From Dehalococcoidia bacterium (lineage in GTDB: Bacteria; Chloroflexota; Dehalococcoidia; DSTF01; JALHUB01), in contig JALHUB010000114.1 of assembly GCA_022865685.1 (NCBI GenBank), forward strand, positions 1 to 5,389: a stretch of DNA of 5,389 bases, given 5' to 3'. The notes beneath the pieces are model-generated. The model ran no database searches. It had not been told where the DNA came from and worked only from the letters and a program-made list of their open reading frames with translations. Position numbers and translations under genes: made by a program. Within the stretch, counting starts at the first letter, position 1; every line of letters begins with the position of its first letter. Shown piece by piece: positions 1-5,389 of the stretch.

Positions 1-186
1 CTCGATATTGGACTGATGAACAGCCGCGCTGCCGGCAAGATCCCCGCCGACGACGCAGTCTCGGAGCGTGTCTTCGACGTCAGCAAGGACGGGAAAGTCA
101 ACAGCCTCGACACGGGCTTCATGCGGCAGAGGAACTGCCTGGTCACCCCGAATCAGCTTGGCTGTCCCGTGTGCCCGGCTGAGTAG
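1..186 (+). CDS. C-terminal end of a dockerin-repeat protein (5' truncated by window)
   Basis: Frame 1 is open from the window edge to a TAG at 184-186, giving 61 residues. Residues 26-37 (DVSKDGKVNSLD) fit a dockerin/EF-hand-like calcium loop, with side-chain ligands D26, S28, D30, N34 and D37. The helix after this loop (LDTGFMRQR, 36-44) repeats the pattern at residues 1-9 (LDIGLMNSR), as expected if the window opens just after the first loop of a two-repeat dockerin type I domain. After the repeat is a short tail with cysteines at 46, 55 and 58, ending CPVCPAE. Dockerin domains usually end secreted proteins and bind cohesins. In non-cellulolytic bacteria they occur on many extracellular proteins whose partners are unknown. 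The catalytic or binding part of this protein lies outside the window, so its function cannot be named. It converges on the minus-strand thr genes. Confidence 0.8.
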   Translation, partial: LDIGLMNSRAAGKIPADDAVSERVFDVSKDGKVNSLDTGFMRQRNCLVTPNQLGCPVCPAE

Positions 187-202
187 CCGGTGTCCGGCTA
201 CT
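182..202 (+). other. Inverted repeat spanning the dockerin gene stop codon
   Basis: Bases 182-190 (AGTAGCCGG) and 194-202 (CCGGCTACT) are perfectly complementary. They form a 9-bp stem with a 3-nt loop (TGT), and the TAG stop codon lies in the left arm. No T-tract follows. It may protect the mRNA end or assist termination together with the second hairpin 24 bases downstream. The pairing is seen directly; the role is inferred. Confidence 0.55.
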
Positions 203-225
203 GACTGCCCACAGTCGCAATAGTT

Positions 226-253
226 TGGTGGCCCGGAAAAACCCGGGCCACCA
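226..253 (+). terminator. Strong GC-rich hairpin, probable terminator of the dockerin gene
   Basis: Bases 227-236 (GGTGGCCCGG) pair perfectly with 243-252 (CCGGGCCACC) around an AAAAAC loop, and T226-A253 adds an eleventh pair. The hairpin begins 40 bases after the dockerin stop. No T-run follows on the plus strand, and none follows on the minus strand either, so it is not a textbook intrinsic terminator. Its strength and its place between convergent genes make transcription termination or 3'-end protection the likely job. Confidence 0.5.
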
Positions 254-520
254 GCTACTAGCAGTTGAGACCTCAGCCCGGGCTCGAAGGCGTGCTATTG
301 GCTTGTCATGGGCGCGACACTGCCGACCCTTACGATCCCGCCCCGCTTCTGCTATCCTCACCGCAGCCCTTCGAGGCGGCGCCGACCCATGCATCCCCAA
401 CCTCAACCACCTGCGCATTTCGACTCACTTGGCCCGTCATGGCGCTCTTCCGCCCATTCGGCGCCTTTTGCGCGCCCTTTCCAGATTCACGTCGCCGTCT
501 CTCAGATTCAGGGCAACGCG
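254..520. other. Convergent intergenic region with no recognisable gene
   Basis: This is the middle of the gap between the dockerin gene and thrC. Several short open frames cross it on both strands, but they are rich in Arg, Pro and Ser, overlap each other, resemble no known family and have no clear ribosome binding site. I saw no tRNA-like fold, no direct-repeat array and no well-spaced promoter. The best promoter-like pair, TTGTCA at 303-308 and TACGAT at 331-336, is 22 bp apart, which is too far. Confidence 0.6.
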
Positions 521-542
521 AAAAAACAATTGATATCAATTG
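521..542 (-). terminator. Palindrome plus T6, candidate terminator of the leftward thr operon
   Basis: Bases 527-542 form the perfect 16-bp palindrome CAATTGATATCAATTG. Read on the minus strand it is followed at once by six T (526-521). It can fold as a 6-bp CAATTG stem with an ATAT loop and then a U-tract, located 55 bases past the thrC stop. The stem is AT-rich and so weaker than usual. The perfect dyad could instead be a protein-binding site, but its position behind the last gene favours termination. Confidence 0.5.
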
Positions 543-572
543 GTCAATCAAAACGCCGGTCGAATAGCGCTC

Positions 573-580
573 CGCCCCCC
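573..580. repeat. Run of eight C
   Basis: An uninterrupted C8 tract (G8 on the minus strand) lies in the 3' untranslated region just past thrC. It is outside any credible gene, so slippage there would not shift a reading frame. It could also be a place where the sequence length was misread. Confidence 0.5.
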
Positions 581-597
581 CCAGCTTCGAGCGGGAC

Positions 598-1710
598 CTA
601 GGCGAACCCCAGCGCCTTCTCGATAGCGGCGAGGTCCGCCGGCAGCTCGATTAGGTCCGCCTTCGCCTTCATCGCCGTCTCCGGGTCCTTCAGGCCGCTG
701 CCCGTGATCACGCACACGACGGTCTGACCGGCAAGCGATAACCCCTCTCGGGTCACCTTCAGCAGGCCCGCCACGCAGGCCGCCGACGCTGGCTCGCAGA
801 AGATGCCCTCTTCGCGGGCGAGGCGGTAGTAGGCGCTCATTATCTCGTCGTCGCTGACGGCCTGGATGTCGCCGCCGGACTCGTCGCGGGCGTTCACGGC
901 GCCCTGCCAGCTCGCGGGGTTGCCGATGCGGATGGCCGTCGCGATGGTCTGCGGCTCCTCGACGGGATGCCCGAGGACGATGGGCGCCGCCCCTGCGGCC
1001 TGGAAGCCCATCACGCGCGGCCGCTTCTGCGCCTTGCCCAGGCGCTGGTACTCCGTAAAGCCGCGCCAGTAGGAGGTGATGTTGCCGGCATTGCCGACGG
1101 GGATGAACAGATAGTCCGGCGCATCGCCCAGGGCGTCGACGATCTCGAAGGCGGCGGTCTTCTGCCCTTCGATGCGGTAGGGGTTGACGGAGTTGACGAG
1201 GGCAATCGGGTGGATGTCGGTGATCGTCAGCGCCAGGCGCAGCGCCGCGTCGAAGTTGCCGTCGATGGCGATGACGCGGGCGCCGTGGGCCACGGCCTGC
1301 GCCAGCTTCCCCTGCGCAATGCGTCCCTTCGGCACGAGGACGTACACCTGGAGGCCGCAGTGCGCGGCGAAAGCAGCGGCGGAGGCGCTGGTGTTGCCGG
1401 TGGAGGCGCACATGATCGCGCGGTCGCCCTCTTCGATTGCCTTGGCGACCGCCATGACCATGCCGCGGTCCTTGAAGGAGCCCGTCGGATTGCAAGACTC
1501 CAGCTTGAAGTAGAGCGCCTCGCAGCCGGCCTCCTTTTCGAGTCGCTGCGACCGCACGAGCGGCGTCGCGCCCTCGCCGATGTACAGCATGGGCGTGGCA
1601 TCGGTGATCGGCAGGTGCTCGCGGTAGCGACGCAGCACTCCCGGGCCGGTCGAACCGCTGCCGGGAATCGCCGCCGCCGAGCGGTCACTCGCGGAAGAGG
1701 CCGAGGGCAT
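598..1710 (-). CDS. thrC: Threonine synthase
   Basis: This cytosolic, pyridoxal-phosphate-dependent enzyme converts O-phospho-L-homoserine to L-threonine, the last step of threonine synthesis. The product has 370 residues. The PLP lysine is K80 in NPTGSFKDRGM (74-84), followed by CASTGNTSAS (101-110) and the phosphate-binding loop GNAGNIT (206-212). Long blocks such as LVNSVNPYRIEGQKTAAFE (171-189) and TIATAIRIGNPASW (255-268) match my memory of Bacillus ThrC almost residue for residue, placing it in the short, SAM-independent bacterial class. Family similarity starts near residue 24 (GVLRRYREHLP), so the first 20 or so residues, rich in Ser and Ala, are extra. An in-frame GTG at 1638 is an alternative start, but the ATG at 1710 has a good Shine-Dalgarno and is preferred. 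Its first 26 bases overlap the end of the coiled-coil gene, implying translational coupling. It is last in the operon. Confidence 0.96.
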   Translation of the reverse strand: MPSASSASDRSAAAIPGSGSTGPGVLRRYREHLPITDATPMLYIGEGATPLVRSQRLEKEAGCEALYFKLESCNPTGSFKDRGMVMAVAKAIEEGDRAIMCASTGNTSASAAAFAAHCGLQVYVLVPKGRIAQGKLAQAVAHGARVIAIDGNFDAALRLALTITDIHPIALVNSVNPYRIEGQKTAAFEIVDALGDAPDYLFIPVGNAGNITSYWRGFTEYQRLGKAQKRPRVMGFQAAGAAPIVLGHPVEEPQTIATAIRIGNPASWQGAVNARDESGGDIQAVSDDEIMSAYYRLAREEGIFCEPASAACVAGLLKVTREGLSLAGQTVVCVITGSGLKDPETAMKAKADLIELPADLAAIEKALGFA

Positions 1711-2698
1711 GCTGCTCCAGCTCCTTGATCTCTCGTTCTAGGTCGCCTATCTGGCGCCGCTTCAGTTGCTCCTGGCTCTGGGTGAGCTTGAGCAGGTGCT
1801 CGGCAAGCTGCTCTCGATATTCGTCCAGGCGCGCGTTGAGGGCGTCGAGGCGTCCTTCGTAGCCGTGGTGTTTGCCTTCCAGGGCCGCGAGGAGTCGCTG
1901 GTGCTCGTCCCTGCTGCCTGAGAGGCCGTTCACTGTCTCCTCTAGTTGCGCGAAACGCGCTTCTAGTCGTTGACGCTCCACACGGCTCAGCTCCAGGCGC
2001 TCCGGCAGCTCGCTCAGCTCCTGCAGTTGCCGCGTGATGTCGGCGGACTCGGTCTGGATGCGACGGACCACGTCCGTCAGCAGGCGCGTCCGCTCAGTCG
2101 CTGTCTCCGAGCCGCGGATGGCGTTTTCGATCGCCGAGTCGATCTCGGGGAGCCGCTGGTCCAGGCGGTTGACAGCCTCCGTGTTGCGGCCGGCGCGGCT
2201 CTCCAGGTCGTCGAGGCGCTGTTGGAGGTCCGACACCTGCTGGGCAGTCGTGGCCGCGGCGTCCTGGTAGCGCCTTCCCGTCTCTTCGATGCTGCCCTGT
2301 CGCTCCTGCCAGGAACCGACCCGCCGCTCCAGGTCTCCCACCTGCTTCACGAGCTCCGCCCGCTCGGTGCGGCTCCGCTCGCCGTCGGCTTGGTGCTGGC
2401 GCGTCGCCTCTTCGGCGTGGCCGCGCGCGCGTTCCTGCTCCTCGCGGAGCCGGCCGGTCAGCGTCTGAAGCTGACGCACCTCTTCTTGAACTTGGGCCAG
2501 GGTCGCCAGTTGGACGTTGATGACGCCTATCGCCTCGTCCTGGTGGCGCGAGCGGTCCACGAGGTCGGAGAGCAGCGCCTGGAGCTGCTCCACCTGTTGC
2601 TCCAGCTTTCCCGCCTGGAGTTTAGCGTTGTGGAGTTCGTCCTGGAGCCACTGGAGGTTGCCGGCAGGCGCCTGTATCTCCTGTTCTTCCGGAGACAT
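1685..2698 (-). CDS. Coiled-coil protein of unknown function in the thr operon
   Basis: I do not recognise a named family. The 337-residue product is nearly all predicted alpha-helix, dominated by Glu, Gln, Arg and Leu with heptad-like spacing, for example KLEQQVEQLQALLSDLVDR (31-49) and QQVSDLQQRLDDLESR (153-168). There are only four prolines (3, 11, 184, 232) and no cysteine. No signal peptide, membrane segment or Walker motif is visible, so an SMC or other ATPase assignment is unsupported. P184 and P232 may mark breaks between helical segments. It is probably a cytoplasmic, elongated oligomer. The start has an AGGA-type binding site overlapping the hom stop; the gap to hom is 12 bp and its 3' end overlaps thrC by 26 bp. 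This tight spacing argues that it is a real, co-expressed gene. A role in scaffolding pathway enzymes or in unrelated cell-structure work cannot be separated from sequence alone. Confidence 0.85.
   Translation of the reverse strand: MSPEEQEIQAPAGNLQWLQDELHNAKLQAGKLEQQVEQLQALLSDLVDRSRHQDEAIGVINVQLATLAQVQEEVRQLQTLTGRLREEQERARGHAEEATRQHQADGERSRTERAELVKQVGDLERRVGSWQERQGSIEETGRRYQDAAATTAQQVSDLQQRLDDLESRAGRNTEAVNRLDQRLPEIDSAIENAIRGSETATERTRLLTDVVRRIQTESADITRQLQELSELPERLELSRVERQRLEARFAQLEETVNGLSGSRDEHQRLLAALEGKHHGYEGRLDALNARLDEYREQLAEHLLKLTQSQEQLKRRQIGDLEREIKELEQHALGLFRE
1721..1726 (-). promoter_or_regulatory. Ribosome binding site for thrC
   Basis: AAGGAG lies 10 bases before the ATG at 1710, inside the coding sequence of the upstream coiled-coil gene. 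A second GGAG (1718-1715) sits 4 bases before the ATG. This supports the 1710 start over the internal GTG at 1638. Confidence 0.6.
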
Positions 2699-2706
2699 CT
2701 GCCGCT

Positions 2707-2712
2707 CTTCCT
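2707..2712 (-). promoter_or_regulatory. Ribosome binding site for the coiled-coil gene, overlapping the hom stop
   Basis: AGGAAG begins within the hom TAG stop (2713-2711) and ends 8 bases before the ATG at 2698. This placement supports that start and suggests that ribosomes ending on hom re-initiate on the coiled-coil gene. Confidence 0.55.
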
Positions 2713-3976
2713 ATTCTTCGATTCTGATGAAGCTGCCTATCTGGGCGACGACCTCCAGGGCGGCCACTTCCCTCAGGGAGTCCTGGACGGCCTTCTCTTG
2801 CGCCTCATGAGTCGTGATGACGATCTCCGCCGTCTGCGTCGCCGCGTCGGCTTCTTTCTGGAGAACGGTGGCGATGCTTATCGCGTTCTTGCCGAGGATG
2901 CTGGCGATCTGGGCCAGCACGCCCGGCCTGTCGGCCACGGTCATGCGCATGTAGTAGCGGGTGCGCAGCTCCTCCATCGGTCGCAGCGAAAGGGGTTCCC
3001 CCGCCGACCAGCGGATGGGCTCGAGGCCGCCGTGCGCCAGGGCATGGGCCGCGTTGAGGACGTCGGAGATGACAGCGCTGGAAGTCGGCTGCGGTCCCGC
3101 GCCGGGGCCCTCGAACATCACCCTCTTGATGAGATCGCCTTCGACCTGGATGGCGTTCAGGACGCCGTCGACCATCGCCAGCGGCTCGGTCTCAGCGAGG
3201 AGCACCGGGTGGACGCGCACCTGAATCGAGGCGCCTTCCCTCTTGGCGACGGCGAGCAGCTTGATGGCGTATCCCATCTCGCGGGCGTAGCGAAAGTCCT
3301 TGGCGCTGAGTTTGGTGATGCCCTCACGATAGACCTGGTCGGGCGTGACGGTCGTCCGGAAGGCGAGGCTGGACAGTATCGAGAGCTTGTAGGCGGCGTC
3401 GATGCCCTCGACGTCGTTCGTCGGATCCGCTTCGGCGTAGCCGAGCGACTGCGCGCGCTGCAGCGCCTCGCCGAAGTCGCGGCCCTCCTTGCTCATCGAG
3501 GTGAGGATGTAGTTGGTAGTGCCGTTGATGATGGCGGAGACCGCGGTGATCTCGTTCGCCAGCAGGTCCCGCTTTAGCGGCGCGATGATCGGGATGCCGC
3601 CGCCGACGCTGGCCTCGTAGAGGATGTCCACTCCCTTCTCTCGCGCCAGGGCCAGGAGCTCCGGGCCGTGCTTGGCCATGACCTCCTTGTTGGCCGTGGC
3701 GACGTACCGGCCCGTCTGCAGCGCCCACTTCATGTAGTCGTAGGCCGGTTTCTCGCCGCCCAGAAGCTCGATGACAATGTCGGCTTCCAGCCCGGCGAAG
3801 AAGTCCTCGCCGTCCGTGGTGACGATTGCGCGGTCGAGGGAGAGGGCGTCGGCCTTATCGAGGTCGCGTTCGAGTACGCGAGACAGGACGACCGGTGCGC
3901 CCAACTGCTTCGAGAAGACCTCTCCCTTATCGAGCAGCACGCGCGCGACGGCGCTACCGATCACGCCCAGGCCCAT
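2711..3976 (-). CDS. hom: Homoserine dehydrogenase with C-terminal ACT domain
   Basis: This enzyme reduces L-aspartate-4-semialdehyde to L-homoserine with NAD(P)H, the branch point to threonine and methionine. With the ATG at 3976 it has 421 residues. The nucleotide-binding GLGVIG is at 2-7. The lysine of ATANK is K97, followed by EASVGGGIPII (121-131) and INGTTNYIL (150-158). The catalytic block YAEADPTNDVEGIDAAYKL (180-198) supplies E182, D188, D193 and K197, matching by spacing the active-site residues known in yeast homoserine dehydrogenase. Residues 342-418 form an ACT domain (MRMTVADRPGVLAQIASILG), which in this family usually mediates feedback inhibition by threonine. It is monofunctional, with no aspartokinase part. 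The start is doubtful: conserved residues TKVGL lie immediately upstream of the ATG in the same frame, yet no ATG, GTG or TTG precedes them before a stop. The gap to the upstream foldase gene is 25 bp. Confidence 0.96.
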   Translation of the reverse strand: MGLGVIGSAVARVLLDKGEVFSKQLGAPVVLSRVLERDLDKADALSLDRAIVTTDGEDFFAGLEADIVIELLGGEKPAYDYMKWALQTGRYVATANKEVMAKHGPELLALAREKGVDILYEASVGGGIPIIAPLKRDLLANEITAVSAIINGTTNYILTSMSKEGRDFGEALQRAQSLGYAEADPTNDVEGIDAAYKLSILSSLAFRTTVTPDQVYREGITKLSAKDFRYAREMGYAIKLLAVAKREGASIQVRVHPVLLAETEPLAMVDGVLNAIQVEGDLIKRVMFEGPGAGPQPTSSAVISDVLNAAHALAHGGLEPIRWSAGEPLSLRPMEELRTRYYMRMTVADRPGVLAQIASILGKNAISIATVLQKEADAATQTAEIVITTHEAQEKAVQDSLREVAALEVVAQIGSFIRIEE

Positions 3977-4001
3977 CAGGCCGACTTTTGTCTGTTTCCG
4001 G

Positions 4002-5081
4002 CTACTGCCCAGTTGTCGCCCCCGATCCTTCCTTCGCAGCGACTTCTAGCAGGTGGTTCCATATCTTCGCGTCCGTGATATACGGGCGCGCGATCTGTAG
4101 CTGGCCGCTGGTCGTCTCCTGCCAGTTGGCGTACGACTGCTCTTCGATAGTGCTTTGCTGGTCGGCGGTCACTTCCATAGAGGCCGACTTCTCAGCTACC
4201 TTGTAGACGAAGTAGCTGCCGGTCCTGTTGCTCGATACCGGCTGCGTCCACTGGCCGGCCTCCAGGGCGAAAACGGCGTCGCCGGCCGCGATCTCAAGCG
4301 CGGCGCGCGGCATCCAGCCCATCTCGCCGCCCTTGTCCTTCGTCGTCGAGTCGAGCGAAAGCTCCGCGGCAATAGCGGCAAAGTCCTCTCCCACCGCCAG
4401 CCGGTCGACCGCCTTTTGGGCCTCTTCCTGGCTGGAAACCCGAATGTCGAGTAATCTCACCTGCTCTGCGGTCGTCGGGATGGCGGAGCGAAGGTTTTGC
4501 CTGATCTTGTCCTCCAGCAGCTTCGACGCTACCACCTCGCGATACTGGTCCGGTGAGAGCCCGCTATCGTGAACGGCATTTCGATAGGCGTCGGCGTAGG
4601 TGGCCTGGTCGGCTGAGTCCGCCACGCCCAGTTCCTGGCGGATCCTGGCGTCTATCTCATCCTCGCTGACGCTGATATTCTCGTTGGCGGCGCCGATGCG
4701 GTTCACCTCTTCGCTCTCCAGGGCGGTGACAGTCTGGTAGATAGCCACCTGCGCATTCGTTTGCGCAAGCTGGCCGGCGCCTGCGTTGCGTATCTCGTAA
4801 CGGAGACGTTTTTCGATGTGGCCCATGCTGAAGCTACGATCGCCCACCTTCAGCACCGTCTGATGCTTAGGCGCGATGCTGGTCTGATAGTAGCCGAACC
4901 CGCCGATGCCTAGCACGGCGATGGCAGTGAGAATGATGCCCGTCACGACGAACACCTGAGCGCGGCGCTCGGTCTCCCGGCGCACGGCCGTCTTTGACCG
5001 TGCGCGAGCGCCTGACTGGCGCCTGTCCCTGCGCGAGGTTCCCGGTCCACCAGCAGAGGGGACGCGGCCGAAAATGCCCAT
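4002..5081 (-). CDS. Membrane-anchored SurA/PrsA-like foldase with parvulin-type domain
   Basis: The product has 359 residues. Residues 1-41 are strongly basic and should stay in the cytoplasm. A hydrophobic segment follows at about 42-65 (VFVVTGIILTAIAVLGIGGF), with the rest outside the membrane. Residues about 75-200 resemble the helical SurA N-terminal chaperone region (VLKVGDRSFSMGHIEKRL; later SEDEIDARI). Residues about 203-298 fit a parvulin (PpiC) domain: LAVGEDFAAIAAELSLD, then GGEMGWMPRAAL and GQWTQPVSSNRTGSYFVYKV. Such proteins help fold exported proteins, some with peptidyl-prolyl isomerase activity. Here the histidine expected in the first strand (consensus HILV) is Asp (LDIRV), and the one in the last strand (GYHII) is replaced in SYFVY, so activity may be weak or lost. 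An ordinary start ATG is used, but no strong ribosome site is close; a purine run at 5105-5097 ends 15 bases upstream. The functional link to hom/thrC is unclear. Confidence 0.85.
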   Translation of the reverse strand: MGIFGRVPSAGGPGTSRRDRRQSGARARSKTAVRRETERRAQVFVVTGIILTAIAVLGIGGFGYYQTSIAPKHQTVLKVGDRSFSMGHIEKRLRYEIRNAGAGQLAQTNAQVAIYQTVTALESEEVNRIGAANENISVSEDEIDARIRQELGVADSADQATYADAYRNAVHDSGLSPDQYREVVASKLLEDKIRQNLRSAIPTTAEQVRLLDIRVSSQEEAQKAVDRLAVGEDFAAIAAELSLDSTTKDKGGEMGWMPRAALEIAAGDAVFALEAGQWTQPVSSNRTGSYFVYKVAEKSASMEVTADQQSTIEEQSYANWQETTSGQLQIARPYITDAKIWNHLLEVAAKEGSGATTGQ

Positions 5082-5160
5082 TGTAACTAGTGCTCACTTT
5101 CCCCCGAGAACGGGCGACGTAGGGACAAGGACTTCTCCCTCTCCGGCAGTTGAAGAGGGA
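5082..5160 (-). other. Gap between rpsR and the foldase gene
   Basis: This 79-bp spacer follows the rpsR stop. It holds the 3' arm of the stop-codon hairpin described separately and a small CCCG-TTCT-CGGG inverted repeat (5114-5103) next to the purine run GGGGGAAAG (5105-5097), which could partly hide a weak ribosome site. A TACAAT box overlaps the foldase ATG itself, so it cannot serve as the promoter for that start. No convincing promoter was found. Confidence 0.45.
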
Positions 5161-5168
5161 TCAACTGC
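5146..5168 (-). other. Hairpin enclosing the rpsR stop codon
   Basis: On the minus strand GCAGTTGA (5168-5161) pairs perfectly with TCAACTGC (5153-5146) around the 7-nt loop TCCCTCT, and the rpsR TGA closes the 5' arm. No T-run follows, so full termination is doubtful. The loop is also exactly complementary to AGAGGGA at 5142-5136, offering a competing 7-bp pairing. A processing, stability or partial-termination element between rpsR and the foldase gene is plausible. Confidence 0.5.
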
Positions 5169-5389
5169 GGGAAGGGGCTGGACCGGTATTCCGGAGATGC
5201 TCTGCGGTGTAGGGCAGCAACGCCAGATGCCGCGCCCGCTTGAGGGCGACGGTCAGTCGCCGCTGATGCCTGGCGCAGGTGCCGGTCTTACGGCGGGGCT
5301 CGATCTTTCCGCGGTCCGACAGGTAACGGCGTAGCCCGTCCACATCCTTGTAGTCGATCTGCTGTACCTTCTCAACGCAGAAGAAGCAC
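5161..5389 (-). CDS. rpsR: 30S ribosomal protein S18 (N-terminus cut by window edge)
   Basis: The frame runs off the right edge. About 75 residues are visible, from CFFCVEKVQQIDYKDVDGLR to a TGA at 5163-5161. The stretch RRYLSDRGKIEPRRKTG, then TCARHQRRLTVALKRAR and ALLPYT, is diagnostic for S18, which binds 16S rRNA with S6 in the platform of the small subunit. CFFC near the visible start and CARH later give a CxxC...CxxH set, the zinc-type C+ form; E. coli and B. subtilis S18 lack it. After LLPYT there is a tail of about 14 residues (AEHLRNTGPAPSRS), somewhat longer than in E. coli. Only the short basic N-terminus is missing. rpsR commonly sits with rpsF and ssb, which may lie beyond the edge; rplI, another common neighbour, does not follow here. 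Confidence 0.97.
   Translation of the reverse strand, partial: CFFCVEKVQQIDYKDVDGLRRYLSDRGKIEPRRKTGTCARHQRRLTVALKRARHLALLPYTAEHLRNTGPAPSRS

Noticed and set aside
303..336. Promoter-like TTGTCA and TACGAT boxes on the plus strand
   Set aside because: The spacing is 22 bp and no plus-strand gene follows; the boxes are probably chance.
143..418. Minus-strand 91-codon frame in the intergenic region
   Set aside because: It runs antisense across the dockerin gene end and both hairpins, with no family resemblance and no binding site, so it is better explained as chance.
548..1495. Minus-strand 315-codon frame overlapping thrC
   Set aside because: It is a shifted frame of thrC with a very Arg/Gly-rich, low-complexity translation, while thrC has intact catalytic motifs.
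967..1728. Plus-strand 253-codon frame opposite thrC
   Set aside because: It is antisense to thrC, rich in Ala, Gly, Arg and Val, with no recognisable domain.
1970..3577. Long plus-strand open frame (535 codons) antisense to the coiled-coil gene and hom
   Set aside because: It crosses two well-supported minus-strand genes and their junction. Its Arg/Leu/Val-rich translation matches no family and is typical of antisense frames in GC-rich coding DNA.
4867..5097. Alternative GTG-started frame at the foldase N-terminus
   Set aside because: It is out of frame with the foldase, lacks the membrane segment and ends early. The 4002-5081 frame has coherent domains.
5136..5168. A stable H-type pseudoknot with both helices fully formed
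   Set aside because: The connecting loops would be 0 and 3 nt, too short to span 7-8 bp helices, so mutually exclusive pairings are more realistic.

Overview
The window looks like an ordinary chromosomal segment from a GC-rich bacterium. A Chloroflexota member, perhaps Dehalococcoidia-like, is my best guess. It rests on the combination of high GC, a dockerin-type protein, a cysteine-containing (C+) S18, a single-pass parvulin-like foldase and a Bacillus-like ThrC. No phylogeny could be run, so this is inference.

Layout. Bases 1-186 (+ strand) are the 3' end of a gene whose product ends in a dockerin-type calcium-binding repeat and a short cysteine-bearing tail. Bases 187-597 are a convergent intergenic region of about 410 bp with no credible gene. 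It holds two GC-rich hairpins just after the dockerin gene and a palindrome followed by T6 that can end leftward transcription. From 598 to the right edge every gene is on the minus strand. In transcription order these are rpsR (partial, right edge), a membrane-anchored SurA/PrsA-like foldase, hom (homoserine dehydrogenase with a C-terminal ACT domain), a soluble all-coiled-coil protein of unknown function, and thrC (threonine synthase).

How the genes work together. hom and thrC carry out the first committed step and the last step of threonine synthesis from aspartate semialdehyde. Homoserine kinase (thrB), which acts between them, is not in the window. The coiled-coil gene sits between hom and thrC with a 12-bp gap on one side and a 26-bp overlap on the other, so it is almost certainly co-transcribed and translationally coupled. 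The foldase and rpsR lie upstream on the same strand. A 79-bp gap after rpsR contains a hairpin that includes the rpsR stop codon. No promoter for the leftward genes could be identified, and it may lie beyond the right edge.

No CRISPR array, mobile element, rRNA or tRNA was seen. I found no clearly new multi-gene system. The points most worth a second look are the coiled-coil protein embedded in the threonine operon, a parvulin-like domain lacking the two usual histidines, and a hom reading frame whose conserved N-terminal strand lies upstream of the first ordinary start codon.
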